A DNA stretch of 64,000 bases from Anaerolineaceae bacterium oral taxon 439 (GTDB lineage: Bacteria; Chloroflexota; Anaerolineae; Anaerolineales; Anaerolineaceae). The translations under genes and the position numbers were made by a program. The stretch spans positions 2,170,001-2,234,000 of the forward strand of contig CP017039.1 in NCBI GenBank assembly GCA_001717545.1, read 5' to 3'. Below the pieces are notes generated by a model, which had not been told where the DNA came from, did not search any database, and was given only the letters and a program-made list of their open reading frames with translations. Shown here piece after piece: positions 1 through 7,888 of the stretch; position 1 is the first letter of the stretch; the number at the start of each line of letters is the position of its first letter.

Positions 1-755
1 ATCCGCGGGTCGCGCTTCCGATAATTCAGGCGAAGACGCTCCGATCTCTCGACCGCGCCGTCCTCCGCGGTCAACTCAATTTCCGTATCAGCGGTAAGCC
101 GAAGCGTTTCTTCGCTCCGGAACCGCGCTGGATCGAGAGGCTGCGTTTCCGAACCGATAATCAGAAGGACGCGCGCGTCCTTCGGGGCGTCAACCTCCCA
201 TTTTAACAGATAAGTATTCGGCCCCGTCTCCTCGCTGTCGAGTCGAAGCGAAATTGGCCGCCGCGTCGCCGCGACGGTCGCGGTTGCAGGAACCGTCTTC
301 GAAAACGAAGGGACTGCCGTTGCGGATACCAAAGCTGAAACCGGCGCGTCGTTTGGAGAACGGTGATCCCTGAGAAAAAGCGCCCAAACGCCGCCAAACA
401 GGAGCAGGATCGCCGGAATCACCGCAATTAAAGAAAAACGCCGCCCGATAGCGGCCTTTTCAGCTTCAAGATAAAGCTGCGTATTGTCGACCTGAAGCGT
501 ATCGCCGGGACAAAGCGGTATTTCACGATGTGGAGCGAAAGGAAGCGCTTTTCCGGAACGCGTCACGCTGAGTCGATCTGAAAACGGGATCAGGGAGAAT
601 CGTCCGTCCTGATTTTTTATCTGGAAATGAAGCGGAAGAATATCCGGTCCTGCTAACGGAACGTCGCACCCCACATGGGTTCCGAATGAAGTCAGGGGCT
701 GCGTCAGGCGGATTTCTTTCTCCCACCCATTCTCCAAACGAATACGGAGATTCAT
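1..755 (-). CDS. FHA-domain single-pass membrane protein (partial, runs off the window)
   Basis: An uninterrupted reading frame runs from an ATG at 755 to the window edge, giving at least 251 residues without a stop. The first ~95 residues read as a forkhead-associated (FHA) phosphopeptide-binding fold: short beta strands, a GTHVGCDVPL segment like the FHA Gly/Ser region, and LHFQI at the usual His position. One membrane helix follows (about 108-127, rich in Ile/Leu/Ala), then a Thr/Ala/Pro linker and an Ig-like beta segment (SLRLDSEETGPNTYLLKWEV). FHA domains bind phosphothreonine partners, so a signalling role is likely, but no partner is visible. The C-terminus is missing. Confidence 0.72.
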   Translation of the reverse strand, partial: MNLRIRLENGWEKEIRLTQPLTSFGTHVGCDVPLAGPDILPLHFQIKNQDGRFSLIPFSDRLSVTRSGKALPFAPHREIPLCPGDTLQVDNTQLYLEAEKAAIGRRFSLIAVIPAILLLFGGVWALFLRDHRSPNDAPVSALVSATAVPSFSKTVPATATVAATRRPISLRLDSEETGPNTYLLKWEVDAPKDARVLLIIGSETQPLDPARFRSEETLRLTADTEIELTAEDGAVERSERLRLNYRKRDPR

Positions 756-839
756 GCGTCCCTACCTTTCTATAAATCCATATGATTGTTTCCTATAAGG
801 AATCATAGTATAGCAGGACTGCAGCGTTTTGGCAAGGGT

Positions 840-864
840 ATTCGTGGAATGAAATTTAAACTTT
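840..864 (+). repeat. 25-bp direct repeat, left copy (target-site duplication candidate)
   Basis: This copy begins ATTCGTGGAATG and ends AAACTTT. It is identical base for base to 1927-1951. It directly abuts the left inverted repeat of the insertion sequence at 865, as a target-site duplication would. Confidence 0.85.
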
Positions 865-894
865 TGTAGGATTACCATAGATGCGTTACAAATT
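865..894 (+). repeat. IS left terminal inverted repeat
   Basis: It starts TGTAGGATTACCATAG and continues ATGCGTTACAAATT. Mismatches to the reverse complement of the right end fall at positions 4, 7, 11, 14, 15 and 28. Confidence 0.8.
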
Positions 895-975
895 AGAGAA
901 AAAGAAAAGCGAATGAAGAAATCTCGTTTATAGTTGAGTCTGCGAAAACCAAAGAAAAGGAGATACCCATTCGCT

Positions 976-1905
976 ATGAAGACGATAACACAAATTCTTA
1001 GATTCAGGGAGTCCATAGTAAAGTATTGTGAAAAGCATGGAGTTAGTGAAACAGCAAGAAAATACAAGGTCAGCCGCCCAACTGTATACAGATGGATGAA
1101 ACGGTATGACGGGACACAAGATTCTTTGCGGGATTTCTCTCATAAACCTAAAAGTCATCCGAATCAGCATACAGAAGAAGAGCTCAAGCTGATTCATAAC
1201 ATGCGAAAACGGAATCCGCATGCCGGATTAGTCGTATTCTGGGTAAAACTGCGCCAGCGAGGATATACCCGCACCATAACAGGTTTGTACCGCATCCTCT
1301 GTAAAAGTGGAAAAATGGCGATCAAGGTCAAAAATCCAAAATATATTCCTAAGACATACGAAGCGATGCAATATCCGGGACAACGCGTTCAAATTGATGT
1401 CAAGCACGTTCCTCCCGCTTGTATTGCTTCTAATTCATTCGGAAGTAAGAAATACTACCAATATACTGCTATCGATGAATATTCTCGCTTTCGTTACGTT
1501 GAAGGCTTCGATGAGCTGAGTACCTTTTCCTCTGCTGCCTTCCTGGAGAATATGCTTAAAGCCTTCAAATTCAAGGTTGAATGCGTTCAAACCGATAACG
1601 GTTCCGAATTCACAAACCGATTTACCTCGAATCGCGATCGCCCCACGCTGTTTGAGCAGCTGCTCAAACAGCGTGGTATCGTCCACAAACTCATTCGTCC
1701 CTATACCCCTCGTCATAACGGTAAGGTCGAACGTTCACACCGTAAAGATAATGAGTACTTTTACGCAACTCATCGCTTCTATTCGCTAAACGATTTTAAG
1801 AAACAACTGAAGGTTCATAACCATTGGTACAACAATTTCCCGATGCGTCCTCTCGCCTGGCTTTCACCTTCTCAGTTCCTTAAGATTCATCTTTCAAACT
1901 TGTAA
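976..1905 (+). CDS. DDE-type transposase (helix-turn-helix plus rve integrase core)
   Basis: This 309-residue protein catalyses movement of the surrounding IS. I chose the ATG at 976 because AAGGAGAT lies just upstream; a longer start at 934 has no such site. Residues ~15-45 form a helix-turn-helix (GVSETARKYKVSRPTVYRWM). The catalytic triad is visible as D in VQIDVKHVP, D in VQTDNGSEF and E in NGKVERSHRKD, followed by the usual WYNNFPMRP end. No frameshift or internal stop is seen, so the enzyme may be active. A perfect palindrome lies in the gene between the second Asp and the Glu. The stop codon is inside the right inverted repeat. Confidence 0.93.
   Translation: MKTITQILRFRESIVKYCEKHGVSETARKYKVSRPTVYRWMKRYDGTQDSLRDFSHKPKSHPNQHTEEELKLIHNMRKRNPHAGLVVFWVKLRQRGYTRTITGLYRILCKSGKMAIKVKNPKYIPKTYEAMQYPGQRVQIDVKHVPPACIASNSFGSKKYYQYTAIDEYSRFRYVEGFDELSTFSSAAFLENMLKAFKFKVECVQTDNGSEFTNRFTSNRDRPTLFEQLLKQRGIVHKLIRPYTPRHNGKVERSHRKDNEYFYATHRFYSLNDFKKQLKVHNHWYNNFPMRPLAWLSPSQFLKIHLSNL
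1643..1676 (+). repeat. 34-bp perfect palindrome inside the transposase gene
   Basis: Each 17-base arm is the exact reverse complement of the other (CCACGCTGTTTGAGCAG and CTGCTCAAACAGCGTGG), with no spacer. It encodes residues of the TLFEQLLKQRG segment. In DNA or RNA it could form a 17-bp cruciform or hairpin. Confidence 0.9.
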
Positions 1906-1926
1906 CGCATCATTGATAAACCAACA
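1897..1926 (-). repeat. IS right terminal inverted repeat
   Basis: Read on the minus strand it starts TGTTGGTTTATCAATG and continues ATGCGTTACAAGTT. The TAA stop of the transposase (1903-1905) lies within it. Confidence 0.8.
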
Positions 1927-1951
1927 ATTCGTGGAATGAAATTTAAACTTT
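1927..1951 (+). repeat. 25-bp direct repeat, right copy
   Basis: It is identical to 840-864 and abuts the right inverted repeat. Beyond it the sequences flanking the two copies differ (GTGATTAG here). Confidence 0.85.
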
Positions 1952-1977
1952 GTGATTAGTTTGTGGTATTGTCTTAG

Positions 1978-2127
1978 AGAAGTTTTTTGGAGCCTTCTGT
2001 CGATGATCGTTTTCTTGCGCTGCACGAGGTACAAAAGAATGCTTCTTCTCCGCCTGGATTTGATTTCCCTGCTCCGCCTATGAACCATCCATGGCGCTAT
2101 TCTTCTTTTTTCCAGTGCTCAGGATAA
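1978..2127 (+). pseudogene. C-terminal remnant of a second, different transposase
   Basis: The frame following a TAG at 1975-1977 encodes 49 residues ending at TAA 2125-2127. It contains DDRFLALHEVQK, a Pro/Phe-rich run and MNHPWRYSSF. A terminal HPWR motif after a short linker is typical, as I recall, of ISNCY/IS1202-like transposases. Nothing of the catalytic domain remains. This is an inference from a short tail and could be coincidental. Downstream to 2227 no gene is visible. Confidence 0.4.
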
Positions 2128-2227
2128 AGCCCATCGTCACTTCAGGATTTCTTAATCTACCTGGGGCTTTCTTTCTCACTGATGCCCCCCTTATTTTTAG
2201 GTCACTTCCCCTTGTTATTGACAGGAT

Positions 2228-2267
2228 ATTCGCTGAATAAAATTAAAAATCATGTAAGATTACCATA
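2228..2267 (+). repeat. Degenerate copy of the IS target plus IS-end sequence
   Basis: Bases 2228-2252 match the 25-bp direct repeat at 18 of 25 positions. The following 15 bases (TGTAAGATTACCATA) match the start of the left inverted repeat at 14 of 15. It looks like the left end of a decayed related element, in the same orientation and at the same kind of site. Confidence 0.6.
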
Positions 2268-2307
2268 ATTCGCGGGCCAATTCTGAAGGCAAGATTTCCG
2301 CCTGTCC

Positions 2308-2928
2308 TCAGCGGATATCGATAATCTCACGGACATGCGACGCGAGCGCCTGCTTCAGGGCATACTTCTCCACCCCGTCGACCTTCACCGTAACCAGCTG
2401 GTAGTCCTTCTGGTCCGGAGTAAAGGTACTCAGCGAGCGGACGCTCCCGTTCAGGTCCATAACCGTCAGCAGCAGATTTTTGATCACATTCGGATCGTTA
2501 TCCACCGTATACGTCACGCGCACGCCGTCCGATCGCGAACTCGTCATTTCCATCACCATCCGCAGGATCGCGCTATCGTCAATCATCCCGACGACAAACC
2601 CGCCGCGAACGACCGGGAGCGACGAAATCCCATAATCGACAATAATCCGCGCAGCCTCTTCGATCGGCGTATTCTCCGTTACCGTCAGTACATCCCGCTC
2701 CATGACCTCTTCAACGACCGAATCGTCGACAACCGCCGAATTTTCTGAATGCCGCTCGACAAACTGCTCAAGGTCTTCATCCGTCGTAATTCCCAGGAGC
2801 CGGCCCTGACGATCAACGACGGGTAAAGTTCGGATCGCTTCCGCCCCGATCAGGTCGATCGCAGTCCGGATGGACGCGCGCGCGTTGACGGTAATCGCAG
2901 GATGAACCATTCTCATACAAACCAGCAT
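2308..2928 (-). CDS. Tandem CBS-domain protein with C-terminal ACT-like domain (AcuB-like)
   Basis: This 206-residue protein has two CBS motifs (about 5-60, with TLPVVDRQGRLLGITTDEDL, and 70-125, with SLPVVRGGFVVGMIDDSAIL) and a final ~70 residues (VRVTYTVDNDPNVIKNLLLT) that fit an ACT fold. Such proteins sense adenine nucleotides or amino acids; the target is unknown here. I set the start at ATG 2928 because GAGGGGG lies four bases upstream. The TTG at 2952, eight codons earlier, has no ribosome site. It is a single gene with a long A/T-rich upstream region shared with dinG on the other strand. Confidence 0.85.
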   Translation of the reverse strand: MLVCMRMVHPAITVNARASIRTAIDLIGAEAIRTLPVVDRQGRLLGITTDEDLEQFVERHSENSAVVDDSVVEEVMERDVLTVTENTPIEEAARIIVDYGISSLPVVRGGFVVGMIDDSAILRMVMEMTSSRSDGVRVTYTVDNDPNVIKNLLLTVMDLNGSVRSLSTFTPDQKDYQLVTVKVDGVEKYALKQALASHVREIIDIR

Positions 2929-3167
2929 TTTCCCCCTCAGCGTTACATTCAAAATTCGGTCTATTGAACCTTTGAAATGTAAAAGCTCCCGTAACCATAG
3001 TGCATTTAATCATGAAGCCACATGACAAATATCATTCTAACACAAGCTCATTTCACAATTTATCGGTTATGACAGAAAAATATGTAACAAATTTACCTAT
3101 TTGAGCATAAACTGCTTTCGGCACATCGAACCGCAGGGAAAAATGAAACGCCGACCGACGGGACATG

Positions 3168-3173
3168 TATAAT
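3168..3173 (+). promoter_or_regulatory. Possible -10 box for dinG
   Basis: TATAAT preceded directly by TG lies 87 bases before the dinG start in the divergent gap 2929-3259. No convincing -35 box is seen. The rest of the gap is A/T-rich and holds no recognisable gene. Confidence 0.35.
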
Positions 3174-3259
3174 AAAACGAAATCCACGGATTCAGGCGAA
3201 CTCAGACTTCGGCTCAATCCGACGGCAGCGCAGCGGAAAGCAGGATAACGCGAACGGAC

Positions 3260-6043
3260 ATGATCGCGATTGATATTGAAACGACGGGATTAAACCCGAA
3301 AGAAGATAAGATTACCGAAATCGCGGGCGTCCGATTCGAAGGGAACGTCGTTCTCGACGAATTCCAATCGCTCGTAAACCCCAACCGTCCCATTCCTCAA
3401 AACGTTATTCACCTGACGCATATTACCAACGACATGGTCCGCGGCGCACCGCAGGTCCTCGAAGTCATTGAGAAATTCGGCGCATTCGTCGGCCGCGAAC
3501 CGGTCGTCGGTCATAACATTGCTTTCGACCTCTCTTTCCTGCGGCAGGGCGGAATCCTGCGCGGCAATCCCGCTTACGATACCTACGCGCTGGCGTCCGT
3601 CCTGATTCCCGACGCCCCAAGATATAACTTAGCCGCTCTGGCCCAGCAGCTCGAAATTCCCGTTTCCACAGCCCATCGCGCACTGGCGGACTGCCAGACG
3701 ACATTTCGCGTCTTCAATAAGCTTATTGAAAGAGCGTACGACCTCCCGCTGACGCTGCTGATGGTCCTGATACGTCTCGGCGATCGGATCGGATGGAACG
3801 AAGCCACGCTCCTGAACCAGGTCGCGGCGGCGCGGATCAAAGCCGGGGAAAAGACCGGAAAAAGATACGTAATCCCCTTCCCCTCGTTCGATGACACGTT
3901 TTCAAGCGACATCCCGATTCTCGAGCCGAACGAAATCACGCTGCCGCTCGACGTCAACGAAGCCGCTTCGCTGATCGAATCCGGCGGCGCGCTGAACCGC
4001 GGCATCGACCATTTTGAAACCCGTCCGCAGCAGATCGAGATGCTCCATGCCGTCGCCAACGGCTTCACCAGGGGCCATCACCAACTGATCGAGGCCGGAA
4101 CCGGAACGGGAAAATCGTTCGCGTACCTGATCCCGGCGGCAAAATGGGCCCTCCTGAACGGCGAACGCGTCGTCATTTCGACCAACACGATCAATCTCCA
4201 GGATCAGCTGATCCAAAAAGATATCCCTGCGCTGAAACGCATGCTCGACGAAGAAATCCGCGCCGTCGTTCTTAAAGGGAAAATCAATTTTCTCTGCCCG
4301 CGGAATGTATTACGGCTGCAAACGCGCGGAGCCGACGCTCCGGATGAATTCCGCGTCCTGGCGAAAATCCTCGTCTGGCTGAGCCAGGGCGGAACCGGCG
4401 ACCGCGGCGGAATTACGCTGATCGGGCCCTGCGAACGCGATATCTGGCGGAAGCTCAGCGCCGAAACCGAAGGCTGCCGGCCGAAAGCCTGCCCATTTTT
4501 CCGGGATCACCGCTGCGCCTATTTCGCGCGACAGGCCGAAGCGCTCCGGGCTCACCTGATCGTCGTGAATCATTCGCTCCTGCTCTCGGACATGGCGATC
4601 GGCAACCGCATCCTTCCCGACTATCGCTACCTGATCATCGACGAAGGTCATCATCTCGAAAACGCCGCGACGAACGCGTTTTCAAAACGCCTCACGAAAT
4701 TTGACCTCCTCCGACTTGAAAACGAAATCGGCGGTCCAAACAGCGGCGCGCTCGGACGGCTTCTCATCGCGCTCGTCAACCGGACGACCCCGGACCAGTC
4801 CGCCGACTTCGCCGAAAAGGTTCAAACCGCGTCCGAAACCGCCGCCAAACTGAAGCTTCGAATCCAAACGCTCTTCGACGTATTCGACGAATATCTCCGA
4901 AACGAACGGGATGGCGCGGAGCTTACCGTATACGGTCAGCAGCAACGCCTGACCCCCGCCTCGCGGACAGCGTCGAACTGGACCAACGTCGAAATCGTCT
5001 GGGACGAAACCGAATCCGTTTTCCGCGAATGGCTTTCCGAACTAAAAAAAATCCATCAGGCGCTCGAAGACCTCGGCGAAACGGACGACGACCTCGCCGA
5101 AATCTCCGATATCCTGAACGAATTAACCCGGAATATTGACGAAGCGAAATCGCTGCTCGAAGAACTGATCATGAAACCGAAGCCGGATTATATTTACTGG
5201 CTCGAAATTACGGCGGTCCAGAATTACCTCTCGCTCAACGCCGCCCCGCTTCAGGTCGGGGACATGATCGACCGCTTTTTTTGGATGGAAAAAGAATGCG
5301 TTATCCTGACCTCCGCGACGCTGACCGCGGATAACAGCTTCGATTACATCCGCGACCGCCTCGGCGCGCGCGAAGCGGAAGAACTCGTCGTCGGCTCGCC
5401 GTTTGACTACGAAAAATCCGTCCTGCTGTACCTGCCGACCGATATCCCTGAACCCAACCAGGGCGCGGCGCAGCACATGGTCGAAACCAGTATCACCCGC
5501 CTCGCGCAGGCGACGCACGGACGCATGCTCGTCCTGTTTACGTCCTATGCGCAATTAAAACGGACGTCAAGCGCGCTGACCGCCGCGCTGAAAACTGAGG
5601 GCTTTTCAATCTTCGAACAGGGCGAAGGCGCGTCGCCGACCGCGCTCCTCGAAACCTTCCGGAAGTCCGAAAAAGCGATCCTGCTCGGAACCCGCTCGTT
5701 CTGGGAAGGCGTCGATATCCAGGGAGAAAAATTATCCTGCGTCGTTATCGTCAAGCTTCCTTTCGACGTTCCTTCCGATCCGATTATCGCCGCTCGATCC
5801 GAAATCTTCGATAACCCCTTCGCGCAATACAGCTTACCGGAAGCGATCCTGAAATTCCGTCAGGGATTCGGCCGGTTGATCCGCGCGTCGGGCGACCGCG
5901 GGATCGTCGCCGTTCTCGATTCCCGCCTGCTGACGAAACGCTATGGGCAGGATTTCATCAACTCAATTCCCAGATGCACCGAAAAACGCGGCTCGATCCG
6001 CGACCTCGCGCGCGAATCCGCCGCCTGGCTCCAAAAGAAATAA
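3260..6043 (+). CDS. dinG: DinG-type Fe-S helicase fused to DnaQ-like 3'-5' exonuclease
   Basis: The 927-residue protein has an N-terminal DEDD exonuclease domain (1-~170: AIDIETTGLN, GHNIAFDLSFL, HRALADCQTT) and an XPD/DinG superfamily 2 helicase domain. Walker A is EAGTGTGKSFAY near residue 277, and motif II is IIDEGHHLENAA. Cysteines in FLCPRN, GPCERD and the cluster CRPKACPFFRDHRC could hold an Fe-S cluster. The C-terminal helicase motifs include GTRSFWEGVDIQG and QGFGRLIRASGDRG. This exonuclease-helicase fusion is the Gram-positive form of DinG and is expected to unwind and trim damaged or structured DNA. It starts at ATG with only a weak ribosome site, CAGGA. It stands alone. Confidence 0.93.
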   Translation: MIAIDIETTGLNPKEDKITEIAGVRFEGNVVLDEFQSLVNPNRPIPQNVIHLTHITNDMVRGAPQVLEVIEKFGAFVGREPVVGHNIAFDLSFLRQGGILRGNPAYDTYALASVLIPDAPRYNLAALAQQLEIPVSTAHRALADCQTTFRVFNKLIERAYDLPLTLLMVLIRLGDRIGWNEATLLNQVAAARIKAGEKTGKRYVIPFPSFDDTFSSDIPILEPNEITLPLDVNEAASLIESGGALNRGIDHFETRPQQIEMLHAVANGFTRGHHQLIEAGTGTGKSFAYLIPAAKWALLNGERVVISTNTINLQDQLIQKDIPALKRMLDEEIRAVVLKGKINFLCPRNVLRLQTRGADAPDEFRVLAKILVWLSQGGTGDRGGITLIGPCERDIWRKLSAETEGCRPKACPFFRDHRCAYFARQAEALRAHLIVVNHSLLLSDMAIGNRILPDYRYLIIDEGHHLENAATNAFSKRLTKFDLLRLENEIGGPNSGALGRLLIALVNRTTPDQSADFAEKVQTASETAAKLKLRIQTLFDVFDEYLRNERDGAELTVYGQQQRLTPASRTASNWTNVEIVWDETESVFREWLSELKKIHQALEDLGETDDDLAEISDILNELTRNIDEAKSLLEELIMKPKPDYIYWLEITAVQNYLSLNAAPLQVGDMIDRFFWMEKECVILTSATLTADNSFDYIRDRLGAREAEELVVGSPFDYEKSVLLYLPTDIPEPNQGAAQHMVETSITRLAQATHGRMLVLFTSYAQLKRTSSALTAALKTEGFSIFEQGEGASPTALLETFRKSEKAILLGTRSFWEGVDIQGEKLSCVVIVKLPFDVPSDPIIAARSEIFDNPFAQYSLPEAILKFRQGFGRLIRASGDRGIVAVLDSRLLTKRYGQDFINSIPRCTEKRGSIRDLARESAAWLQKK

Positions 6044-6255
6044 TCAGCTCACAATCAACGAGCGCGAAACGTTCATCGCGAAAAATCCCGCGAACATTTA
6101 GTCAATCACAGGATTTTTCGAGGAACGGATTGAAGATCGGGAACTGCTCATTTAATGAGTAATAATTGTCTATACTGAATCCTCCTCATCAGAGCGGCTG
6201 ATGTCTGACAACTATGTGACTAATTGCACTTTTCCCAAAATCGGGACCTGAAAAC

Positions 6256-6286
6256 TCTGATGTTATCAGACAATTACGCTTATAAT
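6256..6286 (+). promoter_or_regulatory. Promoter with overlapping palindromic operator candidate for the purine operon
   Basis: TATAAT (6281-6286) is a consensus -10 box. The -35 region is covered by a perfect inverted repeat, TCTGAT-GTT-ATCAGA (6256-6270). A related half-site, CTGATGTCTGACAA, occurs upstream near 6198. This layout fits repressor control of the operon at 6444. The regulator is not in the window. No purine riboswitch core was recognised in 6044-6443. Confidence 0.5.
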
Positions 6287-6379
6287 TTTCATATTGAATC
6301 AAACGGGCCGGTCATTCCCCGGAACGGAGGAGGTTTGATTAGTCTTCGTTTTTTATCCCCCTGAAGGAGTAATATTCAT

Positions 6380-6412
6380 ATGTTGACACTTCGGCTCCGG
6401 CCGGATGCATAA
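6380..6412 (+). CDS. Possible 10-codon leader peptide
   Basis: ATG at 6380 follows AAGGAG (6364-6369) at good distance, and the frame reads MLTLRLRPDA before TAA. It ends 31 bases before the binding-protein start. The GC-rich CGGCTCCGGCCGG inside could pair. It may act in translation-coupled control, but there is no run of a single amino acid, so classical attenuation is not indicated. It could be fortuitous. Confidence 0.35.
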   Translation: MLTLRLRPDA

Positions 6413-6443
6413 TCAATCCCAATCTGGAAGTAAGGAGTAAATT

Positions 6444-7631
6444 ATGGTACGTAAGTTTTCAGTTTTGTTGGTCTTTGTTGCGCTTCTTGTCGCTATCGTT
6501 CCCGCTTTCGCTCAGGGTGGCGTTCAGATCCCGGAGGTCGTTGAAGGGAAAACGAACGTCGCGGTCGTCCTGATCGGCCCGATCAACGATGGCGGTTGGT
6601 CGCAGGCCCATTACGACGGCGCCGTTTACATGAAAGAAAACCTTGAAAACGCCAACGTTGTCTACCTTGAAAACGTTGAAGAAGGAACCAACAGCGAGCA
6701 AGTCTTCCGTTCGCTGGCGCAGAAAGGTTTCGACGTTATTTTCGGCACCTCGTTCGGTTTCATGGATCCAATGGAAGCCGTAGCGGAAGAATTCGAAGAC
6801 ACGTATTTCATTCACGTCTCCGGCTATAAATCCAACGGAACCAACTTCGGCAACCTTATGGGCGCCATGGAACACATGAAATACCTCTCCGGCTACCTCT
6901 CCGGTCAGCGCGCGGCGATGGACGGTGAAACTGTCCTCGGTTACATGTACACGTTCCCGATTCCGGAAGAACTCCGCCTGGGCAACGCCTTCATGCTCGG
7001 CGCGAAGAAAACCTGCCCGGAATGTACGATGATCGTCACTCCGATCAACAGCTGGCACGATCCGATCGCCGAAAAGGAAGCCGCGAAGGCGCTCTTCGAT
7101 AAAGGCGCGTACGTCGTCTTCACCGGCGCCGATACGCCCGCTCCGGCCGACATGGCTAAAGACTACACGGACGGCAACGGCAAATGGGGGATCCCATACG
7201 ACTGGTCCGGCTCCTGCGTCTCCGAACGCTGCTTAACGCTGCCCTATTGGAACTGGGGCCCGATCTACGCTTCGATCGTCGAAGGGATCGTCGAAGGAAC
7301 CTACGTTCCGGGACGCCATTATTTTGACGGCGACGCCAGAGGCTTAGGCCTCGTCGGTTTCATGGAAGGCGAGGAACTTCCGAAGGGCCTTCAGGACATG
7401 CCGGAAGAAGCGCTCGAATACGTCCGCAATTACATCGCCGATCTCGAAGCCGGAAAGATCGACCGCTTCGATCTCTTCGCCGGTCCGATCGTTGACAACA
7501 AAGGCAACACCGTCATCGCCGAAGGCGAAAAGATGGAAGACTCCGACCTCGATACCTTCGATTGCAGCGAAATGGGCTGCAAATATGGTATGCACTGGTG
7601 GGCTGACGGAATTCAGGCCGAACTCCCGTAA
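6444..7631 (+). CDS. Bmp-family purine/nucleoside-binding protein of an ABC importer
   Basis: This 395-residue exported protein has a signal peptide (MVRKFSVLLVFVALLVAIVPAFA) cleaved before QGG. There is no lipobox cysteine, unlike many Bmp relatives. The mature part shows Bmp-family features: VAVVLIGPINDGGWSQAHYDGA, LAQKGFDVIFGTSFGFMDP and YVVFTGADTP. It is predicted to bind a purine base or nucleoside outside the membrane and pass it to the permeases downstream. AAGGAG lies nine bases upstream of the ATG. It is the first gene of a five-gene operon ending in adenine deaminase, which supports a purine ligand. Confidence 0.88.
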   Translation: MVRKFSVLLVFVALLVAIVPAFAQGGVQIPEVVEGKTNVAVVLIGPINDGGWSQAHYDGAVYMKENLENANVVYLENVEEGTNSEQVFRSLAQKGFDVIFGTSFGFMDPMEAVAEEFEDTYFIHVSGYKSNGTNFGNLMGAMEHMKYLSGYLSGQRAAMDGETVLGYMYTFPIPEELRLGNAFMLGAKKTCPECTMIVTPINSWHDPIAEKEAAKALFDKGAYVVFTGADTPAPADMAKDYTDGNGKWGIPYDWSGSCVSERCLTLPYWNWGPIYASIVEGIVEGTYVPGRHYFDGDARGLGLVGFMEGEELPKGLQDMPEEALEYVRNYIADLEAGKIDRFDLFAGPIVDNKGNTVIAEGEKMEDSDLDTFDCSEMGCKYGMHWWADGIQAELP

Positions 7632-7658
7632 AGACCCGAGATCAGGTTAAACCGAACC

Positions 7659-7687
7659 GGCGGGCCGGCCGAATAAGCCGGCCCGCC
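7659..7687 (+). terminator. Strong GC hairpin after the binding-protein gene
   Basis: An 11-bp perfect stem GGCGGGCCGGC / GCCGGCCCGCC closes a 7-base loop. There is no T-run, so partial readthrough or mRNA protection, giving more binding protein than permease, is more likely than full termination. A second hairpin (GAGAAG...CTTCTC) follows near 7709-7731. Confidence 0.6.
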
Positions 7688-7888
7688 GTCCGGGAAAGGA
7701 CTCATTGCGAGAAGGGCCCGGCGCGCTTCTCAGGCAGAGACAAGGTTTATTATAGATTTCCATCAACTTTCACCAGAAACTTGATTTCATGCTGCGCCGC
7801 GCCGCTTTGAAAGTTGATTCGAATCACCAATAAACGTAGCAATAAAAAGCAGGACCTTTACATATTCTTTTGTACTGGGAGTAAATCT

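Larger units (their letters stand above)
865..1926 (+). mobile_element. Complete 1,062-bp insertion sequence of the TGT-ended DDE type (IS481-like)
   Basis: The element carries one transposase gene between 30-bp terminal inverted repeats (865-894 and 1897-1926) that match at 24 of 30 positions. Both begin TGT and share the exact core GATGCGTTACAA. Identical 25-bp direct repeats abut both ends. The right inverted repeat contains the transposase stop codon, which makes the element very compact. The transposase resembles IS481/IS3-type DDE enzymes. A 25-bp duplication is longer than I know for IS481 and closer to what is reported for IS1202-like elements, so the family call is tentative. Confidence 0.85.

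Noticed and set aside
6044-6443. Purine riboswitch upstream of the adenine importer operon
   Set aside because: The conserved three-way junction bases were not found; a palindromic operator and leader ORF explain the region better.
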